Positions 1 to 9,144 of a stretch of 64,000 nt of DNA are shown piece after piece. The first letter of the stretch is position 1; each line of letters opens with the position of its first letter. Below the pieces are notes generated by a model. It was not told the DNA's origin. It worked only from the letters and a program-made list of their open reading frames with translations, and ran no database searches. The translations under genes were made by a program, and so were the position numbers. Where the stretch lies: contig CABYUV010000005.1 in assembly GCA_902522115.1 (NCBI GenBank), positions 1-64,000 on the forward strand. Reading direction: 5' to 3'. This stretch comes from an uncultured Pelagibacteraceae bacterium (GTDB lineage: Bacteria > Pseudomonadota > Alphaproteobacteria > Pelagibacterales > Pelagibacteraceae).

Positions 1-581
1 TTCGTTTTACTATATACAGAATGAAACTTTTTATTAGAATATATAAATGTTTTATTAAATGGATTTTTGATACGCCAATCCAAATTTTTTTTGTTCCAAT
101 AAGTATAAAAATTATAGTTTGATTTATTTACTAAATTTAAATTAATTTTTCCAAAACCTACAAAAACATCTAAAGATGCCAATTTTTTCATTTTTATTGA
201 TCTTTGCCAATAGGGTGATGCAGCTTTATTTGCAACACCAATTATTCCATCAAAATTAAGTTCTTTTGCTATATTCTCAAACTTAACTAACATTTTGCTA
301 AATATCCACTTACCTTGGTATTTTGGGTCAACACAAACATTAATCGAAATTAAAAATTTTACTTTTTTTCGATTAAAAATAAATTCATGTGGTATGCCTC
401 CAACTTGTCCTATTAATTTATTATTATTATAACAATCAATTCCTACAAAGTTTCCTTGAGGATTGTCCAAGTATAACCATTTAAAATATTCATAATTTTT
501 ATTGAAATCTTTAAATGATTTTTTGTATAACAATATGTAATCATTGAGTTTACTTAAATCAGTCTTTTTAAATTCTATCAT
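1..581 (-). CDS. GNAT-like acyltransferase, partial (runs off left edge)
   Basis: Reading the minus strand from ATG at 581 gives an open frame to the window edge: MIEFKKTDLSKLNDYILLYKKSFKDFNKNYEYFKWLYLDNPQGNFVGIDCYNNNKLIGQVGGIPHEF...; the VCVDPKYQGKWIFSKML segment resembles the GNAT acetyl-CoA motif. Not in the ORF track, probably because it is truncated. Confidence 0.65.
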   Translation of the reverse strand, partial: MIEFKKTDLSKLNDYILLYKKSFKDFNKNYEYFKWLYLDNPQGNFVGIDCYNNNKLIGQVGGIPHEFIFNRKKVKFLISINVCVDPKYQGKWIFSKMLVKFENIAKELNFDGIIGVANKAASPYWQRSIKMKKLASLDVFVGFGKINLNLVNKSNYNFYTYWNKKNLDWRIKNPFNKTFIYSNKKFHSVYSKT

Positions 582-597
582 TTATCTAATAAATAAA

Positions 598-623
598 GAG
601 GCTGTTCCAATGCCAGTTGCCCC
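598..623 (-). other. tmRNA-like hairpin fragment (partial copy of the post-tag hairpin of ssrA)
   Basis: Minus strand GGGGCAACTGGCATTGGAACAGCCTC compared with tmRNA GGGGCACCTGGCAACAGAACGCCCC (2495-2519, minus). Shared GGGGCA-N-CTGGCA-NNN-GAAC and a 5 bp closing stem. Confidence 0.45.
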
Positions 624-738
624 AAGTTTTGTTTTTATAATCCTTATATTTCAGAAATTAGCAATCTTAAAATTAATGCTAACTCAAAATAATTCCTAAC
701 AAATAAAGACTAAAAAGTTGATTATCTAGATCTAAGTT

Positions 739-768
739 TTGGACACATGACTAGTGATTTGTTAATAT
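739..768 (+). promoter_or_regulatory. Predicted sigma70-type promoter of pilin 1 (leaderless geometry)
   Basis: TTGGAC (739-744), 18 nt spacer, TAATAT (763-768), then 6 nt to ATG at 775. Confidence 0.55.
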
Positions 769-774
769 TGATAA

Positions 775-1293
775 ATGAACAAAAAGGGCTTTACATTAAT
801 AGAACTCTTAGTCGTAGTAGCAATAATCGGTATTCTTGCTGCTGTTGGAGTGGTTGCTTATAGTGGGTATACGAGTAGTGCAAAGAAATCTGTCACTAAA
901 GCAAATCATAAATTAATTGTGAACACTATGGTTAATGAGATTCAAAAATGTGAAATTGACTCTTCTGGTGGACTTCTAGATAAAAAATTAAGTTGTTCAG
1001 ATATATTTACAACCACAAACAATTATGGAAAAGTAACAAGCACAATGAGTTCTCACTTCAATTCAATTTTAAAAAACGCTTATAGTTCAAATATTCCAGC
1101 AACTCATGGTGGAAGGTATCAAGGAAACTGTGTAGCTAGTGGCTCTCAACCTTCAGGTTATAAAGGCTTAAATGAGCAAGGAGTTCATCATGTTGCTATG
1201 GGATGGGTAGGTAATATAGTAACTTTGTATGTTGATAGCTGTGTCGAGGACTCTGGAAGTGCTTTAAGTGCAACTTATAAAATACAGTTATAA
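775..1293 (+). CDS. Type IV pilin (prepilin) 1
   Basis: MNKKGFTLIELLVVVAIIGILAAVGVVAYSGYT: class III signal peptide/N-methylation motif; variable C-terminal domain with Cys pairs. Confidence 0.93.
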   Translation: MNKKGFTLIELLVVVAIIGILAAVGVVAYSGYTSSAKKSVTKANHKLIVNTMVNEIQKCEIDSSGGLLDKKLSCSDIFTTTNNYGKVTSTMSSHFNSILKNAYSSNIPATHGGRYQGNCVASGSQPSGYKGLNEQGVHHVAMGWVGNIVTLYVDSCVEDSGSALSATYKIQL

Positions 1294-1341
1294 ATAACGT
1301 ACAGATGACGTACAAAATATCATACGTAATAGATCTATATT

Positions 1342-1371
1342 TTGGACTCATGGTTCAGAATTTAGTAATCT
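1342..1371 (+). promoter_or_regulatory. Predicted sigma70-type promoter of pilin 2 (leaderless geometry)
   Basis: TTGGAC (1342-1347), 18 nt spacer, TAATCT (1366-1371), then 6 nt to ATG at 1378; same geometry as pilin 1. Confidence 0.55.
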
Positions 1372-1377
1372 TGGATC

Positions 1378-1860
1378 ATGAAAAACAAAGGCTTCACCCT
1401 AATAGAACTCCTAGTCGTAGTAGCCATCATTGGTATTTTAGCTGCAGTAGGTGTTGTTGCTTATAGTGGGTATACGAGTGGTGCTAAAAAATCTGCTGCT
1501 CAGTCTAATCATAAATCTGTTGTGAAGTATATTACAAGTGAAGTCATGAAATGCTCTATGGGAGAAGCTAAAGCAATGGATAATAATTTAGATTGTAGTA
1601 AACAAGGTACTTATAATTGGAAGGATAATGTAGCAGATGCAGTTGAAGCAGCATTATCTGATTTTAAAAATCCATATGATACATCTCAATCCTCTGTTAC
1701 TCATGGTGGTGGTATGCAAAATGATAATCAAGTTGGATATAATAGAGTTATGACACCAGGAACAGGTGTTCAGGTTCTTACATGCACAACAACACCTTGC
1801 TCTGGATCACAATGTAAAATGCCCAATCACGCATGTAGTAGTATTATTGATATAAACTGA
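1378..1860 (+). CDS. Type IV pilin (prepilin) 2
   Basis: MKNKGFTLIELLVVVAIIGILAAVGVVAYSGYT; Cys-rich C-terminus. Confidence 0.93.
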   Translation: MKNKGFTLIELLVVVAIIGILAAVGVVAYSGYTSGAKKSAAQSNHKSVVKYITSEVMKCSMGEAKAMDNNLDCSKQGTYNWKDNVADAVEAALSDFKNPYDTSQSSVTHGGGMQNDNQVGYNRVMTPGTGVQVLTCTTTPCSGSQCKMPNHACSSIIDIN

Positions 1861-2393
1861 TGAACAAAAAAGGCTTTACCTTAATTGAACTCTTAGTCGT
1901 AGTAGCTATTATCGGTATCTTAGCTGCAGTAGGAGTAGTTGCTTATAGTGGGTATACTAAGGGTGCTAAAATTAATGCGGCAAAAGAAAATCATAAGACT
2001 GTTGTAAATTTCATTATGGCTAATTTTGCTAAATGTGAAATTGGAGAAGAATTAATTTTAAAACAAAATCCAACAACCAATACAAGTGACCTTTGTCCTT
2101 ATGTTTTAGCAGGTAATGCAAACAAGATGGCAACTCAATTATCATATCATTTTAATAGTTTAAAATGGTGTAATCCAATGGGATGGAAACATAATTCTGG
2201 CACATGTATTGAATCAGTTGAAACAGGAGGAACTGTTGGAGAAGGAACAACTGGTGCAACAAAATTGATTACCACATCTGGTTCTCCGTCAGTATTAATT
2301 ATTGATACAAAATATACATGCGATCCTTCAGCTTTAACCGAACTGTGCAATGGCAAAGGAAAATCACTAACCAATAGTGTTACATTAAATTAG
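1860..2393 (+). CDS. Type IV pilin (prepilin) 3
   Basis: MNKKGFTLIELLVVVAIIGILAAVGVVAYSGYT; start overlaps the stop of pilin 2 (TGATGA). Confidence 0.93.
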   Translation: MNKKGFTLIELLVVVAIIGILAAVGVVAYSGYTKGAKINAAKENHKTVVNFIMANFAKCEIGEELILKQNPTTNTSDLCPYVLAGNANKMATQLSYHFNSLKWCNPMGWKHNSGTCIESVETGGTVGEGTTGATKLITTSGSPSVLIIDTKYTCDPSALTELCNGKGKSLTNSVTLN

Positions 2394-2489
2394 AGTACGC
2401 GAAACAAAACAAAATTTATCCCGACCACAGCCCGACCAAATTGCTTAACTGTTTAATTAACGATTGATTTGCTTAGCGTTTCAAGAATC

Positions 2490-2755
2490 AGGAAGGGGCG
2501 TTCTGTTGCCAGGTGCCCCAGACCCCGTTTGCTTAATTAACTAAGTTAATTAGGCAGCAAGTGCGTAACTTTCGTTAGCAATTATAAATTAGCCCGTTAC
2601 GGTGGAACAATCCCGAACGAAAGAATAGCTTTTAGTCACCCGTCGAATCTATTTCACCCCCATAAGTTGAAATGGTGGAGGTGGTGGGTACTGCCCCCAC
2701 GTCCGCAATGGTTATTACGAAATTCGTTTATCGTCGTAGTTGGAAAACCAACATT
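2490..2755 (-). ncRNA. ssrA: tmRNA, circularly permuted two-piece alphaproteobacterial type (ends approximate)
   Basis: Minus strand: tag frame GCT AAC GAA AGT TAC GCA CTT GCT GCC TAA (ANESYALAA*) at 2579-2550; coding-piece 5' end GGGGGTGAAATAGATTCGACGGG starting at 2661; acceptor piece ending CACCTCCACCA at 2673; GGGGGUG/CACCUCC make a 7 bp acceptor stem with one G-U; UUCGUU/AACGAA and GCUAUU/AAUAAC give a P2-like helix between pieces; about 11 nt intervening segment. Confidence 0.9.
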
Positions 2756-2794
2756 ATTAATATAAAAGTAATTACAACAGATTCAACAACAATC

Positions 2795-3742
2795 ATGAAA
2801 TTAACTAAAGAACAACAAGAGGAAATAAAAAATCAACAATCTCAAAGCAACCAGACCAAGAGAGTTACTGCTCCTGAACTTGAAAAAATCTTATATGAAG
2901 CAAATCCAGCTTTAGATCATGGTTTTGTTAGAGTGGTTGATTATATGGGCGATGATACATCCATAGTGCAATCAGCTAGGGTATCGTATGGAAAAGGAAC
3001 AAAACAAGTTTCTACTGACAAAGGTCTAATTAAATATTTGATGAGGCATTGGCACAGTACTCCATTTGAAATGTGCGAAATTAAATATCATGTTAAGCTT
3101 CCAATATTTATTGCCAGACAATGGATTAGACATAGAACTGCAAATGTTAATGAATATTCTGCAAGGTATTCAATTCTAGATAAAGAATTTTATTTGCCAT
3201 CACAAGAAAATTTAGCTGCACAATCAACTAGTAACAGACAGGGTAGAGGAGATGTCTTAGAAGGAAAACAAGCAGAGGAAGTTTTAGAACTTTTAAAAAA
3301 AGATGCAGAAAGAACTTACAATAATTATGAGACAATGCTTAATGAAAGATTTGATGGATCAACTATTGATGAAAATAAAAAAGGTTTAGCAAGAGAACTT
3401 GCAAGAATGAATTTAACATTAAATACCTATACCCAATGGTATTGGAAAACTGATTTATTAAATTTAATGAATTTCTTAAGATTGAGAGCTGATAGTCATG
3501 CTCAATATGAGATCAGAGTTTATGCTGATATAATGTTGGATACTGTAAAAAAATGGGTTCCTATAACTTATGAAGCTTTTATGGATTATAGAGTTGGTGG
3601 AACTGAGGTATCTGCAAAAGGAAAATTAATTATTCAAAAACTAATCAAAGGCGAAAATGTAGATGTTGAAAGTTCTGGTCTGTCTAAAAGAGAGTGGAAT
3701 GAATTAATGAATGCCTTCGACATTAAAGATAAGTTGATTTAA
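2795..3742 (+). CDS. thyX: Flavin-dependent thymidylate synthase
   Basis: ThyX motif [15 protein letters not shown]. The track start at 2672 lies in antisense tmRNA sequence; ATG at 2795 is more plausible. Confidence 0.93.
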   Translation: MKLTKEQQEEIKNQQSQSNQTKRVTAPELEKILYEANPALDHGFVRVVDYMGDDTSIVQSARVSYGKGTKQVSTDKGLIKYLMRHWHSTPFEMCEIKYHVKLPIFIARQWIRHRTANVNEYSARYSILDKEFYLPSQENLAAQSTSNRQGRGDVLEGKQAEEVLELLKKDAERTYNNYETMLNERFDGSTIDENKKGLARELARMNLTLNTYTQWYWKTDLLNLMNFLRLRADSHAQYEIRVYADIMLDTVKKWVPITYEAFMDYRVGGTEVSAKGKLIIQKLIKGENVDVESSGLSKREWNELMNAFDIKDKLI

Positions 3743-4598
3743 TTTTTTCAGCAAAATTTAAATATACCTTAGAAATTTCATGTTCAGGGCTAGCCTCCAC
3801 AATTGGCTTTCCTTTATCTCCAGTTTTACCAACTTCTGGATTAATTGGAATTTCACCCAAAAATTCTTTTTGGAATTCCTCTGCTGTTTGTTTAACCCCA
3901 CCTTCACCAAAAATTTTATATTTTTTTCCATCATCTCCAATAAAAAAACTCATATTATCAACTAAACCTAAAATTTTAACACCAAGTTTATCAAACATTT
4001 TAATTCCTCTCTTTACATCTAAAAGAGCTACTTCCTGTGGGGTACTAACTATTATTGCTCCATCCATTTTTATTTCTTGAGAAAATGTCAGTTGAGTATC
4101 ACCAGTACCTGGCGGCATATCAACAATAATAAAATCTAAATCTTTCCAATTAACTTTTTGAGTAAAAGTTTTAATTGCACTTGTAACCATAGGACCACGC
4201 CATATCATTGGAGTTTGTTGATCAGCTAAAAAACCAATCGACATACACTGAATGTCATATTTAGTAATTGGATCTAATTTTTGACCATCACTTTTTGGTT
4301 TTTCATTAATATCAAACATTTTAGGAATTGATGGACCATAAATATCTGCATCTAAAAGACCAACTTTGCATCCAACTTTTTTCAAAGCTAAAGCAAGATT
4401 CGTTGCGAATGTAGATTTTCCAACACCACCTTTTGCACTAGAGATTGCAATTGTAAATTTAGTTCCATGTATAGGATTTTTAGTGAATTTTTTGGGCTCT
4501 AGCTTACTTTTCATTGCGGCACTAAGTTCAGGTTTTTTATCAGTCATAAAAGTATCATTACTTGTTTTTTGCATTAAAGACACTATATAAGTTGACAT
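3723..4598 (-). CDS. mrp: Mrp/ApbC family P-loop ATPase, Fe-S carrier
   Basis: [20 protein letters not shown] deviant Walker [13 protein letters not shown] at 4598 (MSTYIVSL) or a later Met preferred over the non-canonical 4607 start. Confidence 0.88.
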   Translation of the reverse strand: MSTYIVSLMQKTSNDTFMTDKKPELSAAMKSKLEPKKFTKNPIHGTKFTIAISSAKGGVGKSTFATNLALALKKVGCKVGLLDADIYGPSIPKMFDINEKPKSDGQKLDPITKYDIQCMSIGFLADQQTPMIWRGPMVTSAIKTFTQKVNWKDLDFIIVDMPPGTGDTQLTFSQEIKMDGAIIVSTPQEVALLDVKRGIKMFDKLGVKILGLVDNMSFFIGDDGKKYKIFGEGGVKQTAEEFQKEFLGEIPINPEVGKTGDKGKPIVEASPEHEISKVYLNFAEKIKSTYL

Positions 4599-5697
4599 GT
4601 CAGACAATTTTAAAGGTCAAAGTCCTTGGGGAGCACCTCCTGGTGGAGGTGGCGGTGGCAATGGATCGGGTAGAGGTCCCACACCACCAAATATAGACGA
4701 ACTAATTAGAGATCTTCAAGATAAAATAAAAAAATTTTTACCTGGTGGAAAAACTTCTGGTGGTAAATCAATAAGTTTAATTTTATTGGTTCTAGTTTTT
4801 GTATGGTTGGCGAGCGGTCTTTATAGGGTGCTTCCGGATGAACAAGGTGTTGTATTGAGGTTTGGTAAGTTTGTAAAAACTACACAACCTGGTTTGAACT
4901 ATCATATCCCATTTCCAGTTGAGACCGTTCAAACACCAAAAGTTACTAAAGTTAATCGAATGGATATAGGATTTAGATCTGAGAGAGACAGTGGTTTTTC
5001 TACAGGTGGTGGTGTTGCAGATGTCCCACAAGAGAGCTTGATGTTAACTGGAGATGAAAATATTGTTAACATTGACTTCTCAGTATTTTGGGTAATTAAA
5101 GATGCTGGTAATTTTTTATTCAAAATTCAAGACCCAGAAGGCACTGTTAAAGCAGCTGCTGAAACTGCGATGAGGGAAGTAATTGCAAAAAGTGATATTC
5201 AACCAATTCTAACAGAAGGTAGATCTAAAATTGAGGTTGAGACACAAAATATAATACAAAGTATTTTAGACGATTACGAAAGTGGTATTCAAATTACACA
5301 AGTGCAAACACAAAAGGCTGACCCACCTGATCAGGTAATTGACGCATTTAGAGACGTACAAGCTGCAAGAGCAGACATGGAGAGATCTAAAAACGAAGCT
5401 GAAGCCTATGCAAATGATGTAATACCGAGAGCACGAGGAGAAGCGCAAAAAATTTTACAAGCAGCAGAGGCATATAAAAAAGAAGTTGTTGCAAAAGCAG
5501 AAGGTGAAGCAAGTAGATTTATAGCTATCTACAATGAGTATAAAAATGCAAAAGCAGTCACTCAAGAAAGAATGTATTTAGAAACAATGGAGAAAGTTTT
5601 AGCTGATATAGATAAAGTAATAATAGAAAAAAATGCAGGTTCAGGAGTAGTTCCATACTTACCTTTGCCTGAATTAAAAAAGAAAGCGACGAATTAA
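4597..5697 (+). CDS. hflK: Protease modulator HflK
   Basis: Gly/Pro-rich N-terminus [23 protein letters not shown] segment, SPFH/band-7 domain; hflC follows. Confidence 0.92.
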   Translation: MSDNFKGQSPWGAPPGGGGGGNGSGRGPTPPNIDELIRDLQDKIKKFLPGGKTSGGKSISLILLVLVFVWLASGLYRVLPDEQGVVLRFGKFVKTTQPGLNYHIPFPVETVQTPKVTKVNRMDIGFRSERDSGFSTGGGVADVPQESLMLTGDENIVNIDFSVFWVIKDAGNFLFKIQDPEGTVKAAAETAMREVIAKSDIQPILTEGRSKIEVETQNIIQSILDDYESGIQITQVQTQKADPPDQVIDAFRDVQAARADMERSKNEAEAYANDVIPRARGEAQKILQAAEAYKKEVVAKAEGEASRFIAIYNEYKNAKAVTQERMYLETMEKVLADIDKVIIEKNAGSGVVPYLPLPELKKKATN

Positions 5698-5698
5698 A

Positions 5699-6571
5699 AT
5701 GAAAGCTGGAAAAATATTAGCAGGAGTATTAGTTGCAATTGGTGTAGTAGCCTTTTTATCAGTAATTATCGTAAAGGAGGTTAATCAAGCAATTATTCTT
5801 CAATTTGGAGATCCAAAAAGGATTATAATGAAACCTGGATTAAACTTTAAAATTCCATTCATTCAAAATGTTGTTTATTTAGATAAAAGAATTTTAAATT
5901 TAGATGCTCCACCTGAAGAGGTTATCGCATCAGACCAGAAAAGATTAATTGTTGATGCATTTGCAAGATTTCAAATTGTAGACCCACTTAAATTTTATAT
6001 TTCAGTTGGAAATGAAAGAGTGGCGAGATCTAGGTTATCTACAATTATAAATTCAAGAATTAGAAATGTATTAGGTCAAGAAGAACTACAAACATTATTA
6101 TCTAAAGATAGATCTAAACAAATGGCTTTGATTAAAGAGGGAGTAAATAACGAAGCACAAAACTTTGGAATTAATATTGTTGACGTTAGAATTAAAAGAG
6201 CAGATTTACCTCAAGCTAACAGTGATGCGATTTACAGAAGAATGCAGACAGAAAGGGAAAGAGAAGCAAAAGAATTCAGAGCAAAAGGAGCTGAGATGGC
6301 TGTCACTATTACTTCAACAGCAGACAAAGAAGTTACAGTAATTTTAGCAGATGCTCAAAAACAGTCTGAGATCATGAAAGGGGAAGGTGATGGACAAAGA
6401 AATAAAATATTTGCTGATGCTTTTGGTCAAGATCCAGAATTTTTTGCTTTCTATAGAGCTATGCAAGCATATGAAAAAGCTCTTATTGGCGGTGAAACTT
6501 CTTTAATTTTATCACCTGACAGTGAGTTTTTTAAATTTTTTGGAAATATAAAACCTGAAATCCAACAATAA
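5699..6571 (+). CDS. hflC: Protease modulator HflC
   Basis: SPFH/band-7 protein directly after hflK. Confidence 0.92.
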   Translation: MKAGKILAGVLVAIGVVAFLSVIIVKEVNQAIILQFGDPKRIIMKPGLNFKIPFIQNVVYLDKRILNLDAPPEEVIASDQKRLIVDAFARFQIVDPLKFYISVGNERVARSRLSTIINSRIRNVLGQEELQTLLSKDRSKQMALIKEGVNNEAQNFGINIVDVRIKRADLPQANSDAIYRRMQTEREREAKEFRAKGAEMAVTITSTADKEVTVILADAQKQSEIMKGEGDGQRNKIFADAFGQDPEFFAFYRAMQAYEKALIGGETSLILSPDSEFFKFFGNIKPEIQQ

Positions 6572-6578
6572 TTCTTAA

Positions 6579-6764
6579 ATGCGTGAGCTAGTTATAGCTT
6601 TTGGTCTTTTCTTATTTATTGAGGGGATCTTTTACGCCTTATTTCCAGCAAAAATGAAAAGTATGTTAAAAAAAATAGAACTTGTGAAAGATAGTCAACT
6701 TAGATCAGGCGGACTTTTTTTTGCAGTAATAGGATTTATAATTATTTATTACATTAAGAGCTAA
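6579..6764 (+). CDS. Small DUF2065-like membrane protein
   Basis: 61 aa, two hydrophobic segments, between hflC and a DegP-like gene. Confidence 0.65.
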   Translation: MRELVIAFGLFLFIEGIFYALFPAKMKSMLKKIELVKDSQLRSGGLFFAVIGFIIIYYIKS

Positions 6765-6765
6765 T

Positions 6766-8181
6766 ATGGGAAAAATTAAAATTATATTTTTAACAATATT
6801 TCTATTATTTACTTTTTCATTTAGTGTAAACTCAAAACCAGTTCCTGCTTCATTTGCAGATCTTGCAGAAAAATTAATGCCATCTGTTGTAAATATTTCT
6901 ACAACAACTACTATCACAACAAATTCAAATCCTTTTCCTTTTCAATTTCCTCCAGGATCTCCTTTGGAGGATATGTTTAAAGAATTTGGGACACCTCAAC
7001 AAAGACAATCAGCTGCTTTAGGTTCTGGATTTATAATAGATAAGAAAGGTGTTGTTGTTACAAATAATCACGTTATCCAAGATGCTGACGATATTATTGT
7101 TAGAGTAAATGGGGATCAAGAATTTAAAGCAAAGGTTCTTGGTGCTGACCCACTTATGGATATTGCAGTTTTACAATTAGAAACAGATGAAAAATTTGTC
7201 CCAGTGCTATTTGGAGATTCAGATAAAGCTAGAATTGGGGATTGGGTTTTGGCAATTGGAAATCCATTTGGTTTAGGTGGAACAGTAACTGCTGGAATTA
7301 TTTCAGCAAGAAATAGATCAATTGGTTTATCACGATATGAAGATTTTATTCAAACTGATGCTTCTATAAACTCTGGTAATTCAGGAGGTCCTTTGTTTGA
7401 TATGGAAGGAAATGTAATTGGAATTAATACTGCAATTCTTGGACGTAACGGTTCTATTGGTATTGGATTTTCTATACCATCAAACAGTGCCCAGATTGTA
7501 ATTAAACAATTAATTGAATTTGGTGAAACAAAAAGAGGTTGGCTGGGCGTTAGAATTCAAGATGTAACAAAAGAAATTGCCGAAGTTGAAAAATTAGATA
7601 AAGCACGAGGAGCATTAGTTGCTAGTGTTGCTGAAAAAAGCCCTTCAGAAAAAGCAGGAATACAAGCTGGTGATATTATTTTAGAATTTAATGGAAAAAA
7701 AATAAATCAAATGAAGGAACTGCCAGCTATTGTTGCAAGAACAGAAGTTGGAAAAAAAGTTGAAGTTAAAATTTGGAGAGACAAAAAAGAAATAGTAAAA
7801 AATGTTATTTTAGGAAGATTAGAAACTTCAGATGATTTTAAAATAAGTAAAAATAAAGAGATACAAAAACAAGATAATGAGGAAATAATTGAGAGTTTAA
7901 GAATTGCAGTAAGATCATTAACTAAAGACGATATTAAAAATAGAAATTTACCAAATCAGACAACAGGACTTGTAATAACAAAAATTGCAAATAACAGCCC
8001 TGTTGTAAATTCGATAGAGGTTAATAGTATTATTATTGAAGCTCAGAAGAAAAAAATTAGGTCAGCAGAAGATTTAAGAAAAATAGTTAATGAAGTTCTA
8101 AATTCTAATCAAAAAACAGTTTTACTTGCAATTTATAACAATGAAAATCAACGAAGATACATTGGTATTAAACTCGATTGA
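6766..8181 (+). CDS. DegP/DegQ-like periplasmic serine protease (Do family)
   Basis: Signal peptide; TNNHVIQ, DIAVLQ and SINSGNSGGPLFD catalytic motifs; PDZ-like regions. Confidence 0.92.
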   Translation: MGKIKIIFLTIFLLFTFSFSVNSKPVPASFADLAEKLMPSVVNISTTTTITTNSNPFPFQFPPGSPLEDMFKEFGTPQQRQSAALGSGFIIDKKGVVVTNNHVIQDADDIIVRVNGDQEFKAKVLGADPLMDIAVLQLETDEKFVPVLFGDSDKARIGDWVLAIGNPFGLGGTVTAGIISARNRSIGLSRYEDFIQTDASINSGNSGGPLFDMEGNVIGINTAILGRNGSIGIGFSIPSNSAQIVIKQLIEFGETKRGWLGVRIQDVTKEIAEVEKLDKARGALVASVAEKSPSEKAGIQAGDIILEFNGKKINQMKELPAIVARTEVGKKVEVKIWRDKKEIVKNVILGRLETSDDFKISKNKEIQKQDNEEIIESLRIAVRSLTKDDIKNRNLPNQTTGLVITKIANNSPVVNSIEVNSIIIEAQKKKIRSAEDLRKIVNEVLNSNQKTVLLAIYNNENQRRYIGIKLD

Positions 8182-8183
8182 TC

Positions 8184-9092
8184 ATGGATTTAAGATCCAA
8201 GATTATACTTATATCTGGACCTACAGCTTCAGGAAAATCAAGTTTTGCAATTAAAGTTGCAAAAAAAGTTGATGGAGAGATTATTAATTCAGACAGCATG
8301 CAAGTATACAAAGAGCTTAAAATCTTGTCAGCTAGACCAGATCCAAAAAAATATCAGAAAATAAAACATCACTTATATGGTTTCTATAACGTAACAAAAA
8401 ACTTCTCCACAGGTGATTGGCTTAAGCTTGTAATTAAAAAAATTATGGAAGTTAAAAAAAGAAAAAAAACTCCAATTCTTGTCGGAGGAACAGGTTTATA
8501 CTTCAAAGCTTTAACTGATGGTTTAGTTAAAATACCACATATTTCACCAAAATTAAGAAAGCAAGTTAGAGATTTACAAAAAAAAATTGGACAAAAAAGG
8601 TTTTATGAAAAACTATTAAAATTAGATTCATCCTTAAGAGGAAAAATAAACTCTACAGACACTCAAAGATCTATTAGAGCTTACGAAGTTAAAAAGTTTA
8701 CAAAAAAATCTCTAACTGAATGGTTTAAAAACACAAAATCAAACTTTGTGGAAGATGATTTTTTTAAAGTTTATATTGATTTTCCGAGACAAGAATTAAT
8801 TGAGCGTATCAATGTGAGAACAAAGGAGATGATAGAAAATGGAGCAATAAAAGAAGTAAAAGATTTCATAAAGCTAAGAGTTAGAAAAGATAAAAGTGCC
8901 AACAAGGCTATCGGAGTTAATGAAATTAAAGAATTTTTAAAAAAACAAAAAAATTTGAATGATACTAGAGATAAAATAGCCATAAAAACTAGACAATACG
9001 CCAAAAGACAAAGTACTTGGGCTCGAGGTAACATGATTGGTTGGACAAAACTGAAGCCTCAAGACATAAATAATTTTTTGAAAAAAATTTAA
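8184..9092 (+). CDS. miaA: tRNA dimethylallyltransferase
   Basis: ISGPTASGKSSFA, INSDSMQVY; KTRQYAKRQSTW. Confidence 0.93.
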   Translation: MDLRSKIILISGPTASGKSSFAIKVAKKVDGEIINSDSMQVYKELKILSARPDPKKYQKIKHHLYGFYNVTKNFSTGDWLKLVIKKIMEVKKRKKTPILVGGTGLYFKALTDGLVKIPHISPKLRKQVRDLQKKIGQKRFYEKLLKLDSSLRGKINSTDTQRSIRAYEVKKFTKKSLTEWFKNTKSNFVEDDFFKVYIDFPRQELIERINVRTKEMIENGAIKEVKDFIKLRVRKDKSANKAIGVNEIKEFLKKQKNLNDTRDKIAIKTRQYAKRQSTWARGNMIGWTKLKPQDINNFLKKI

Positions 9093-9109
9093 AATTTTCA
9101 TTCTTAAAC

Positions 9110-9139
9110 TTGACCAATGAGCACAACTTCAGCTAGATT
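9110..9139 (+). promoter_or_regulatory. Predicted ilvB promoter (leaderless geometry)
   Basis: TTGACC (9110-9115), 18 nt spacer, TAGATT (9134-9139), ATG at 9145. Confidence 0.45.
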
Positions 9140-9144
9140 GCATA

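Noticed and set aside
2147-2374. 75 aa minus-strand ORF inside pilin 3
   Set aside because: Antisense to a well-supported CDS, no recognisable domain.
775-2393. Pilins as very recent gene duplicates or assembly artefact
   Set aside because: Many synonymous differences in the conserved N-terminal region and unrelated C-termini argue against a recent or artefactual triplication.
2672-2794. N-terminal extension of thyX in the ORF track ([18 protein letters not shown]...)
   Set aside because: This segment is the antisense of the tmRNA acceptor piece; thyX most likely starts at ATG 2795.
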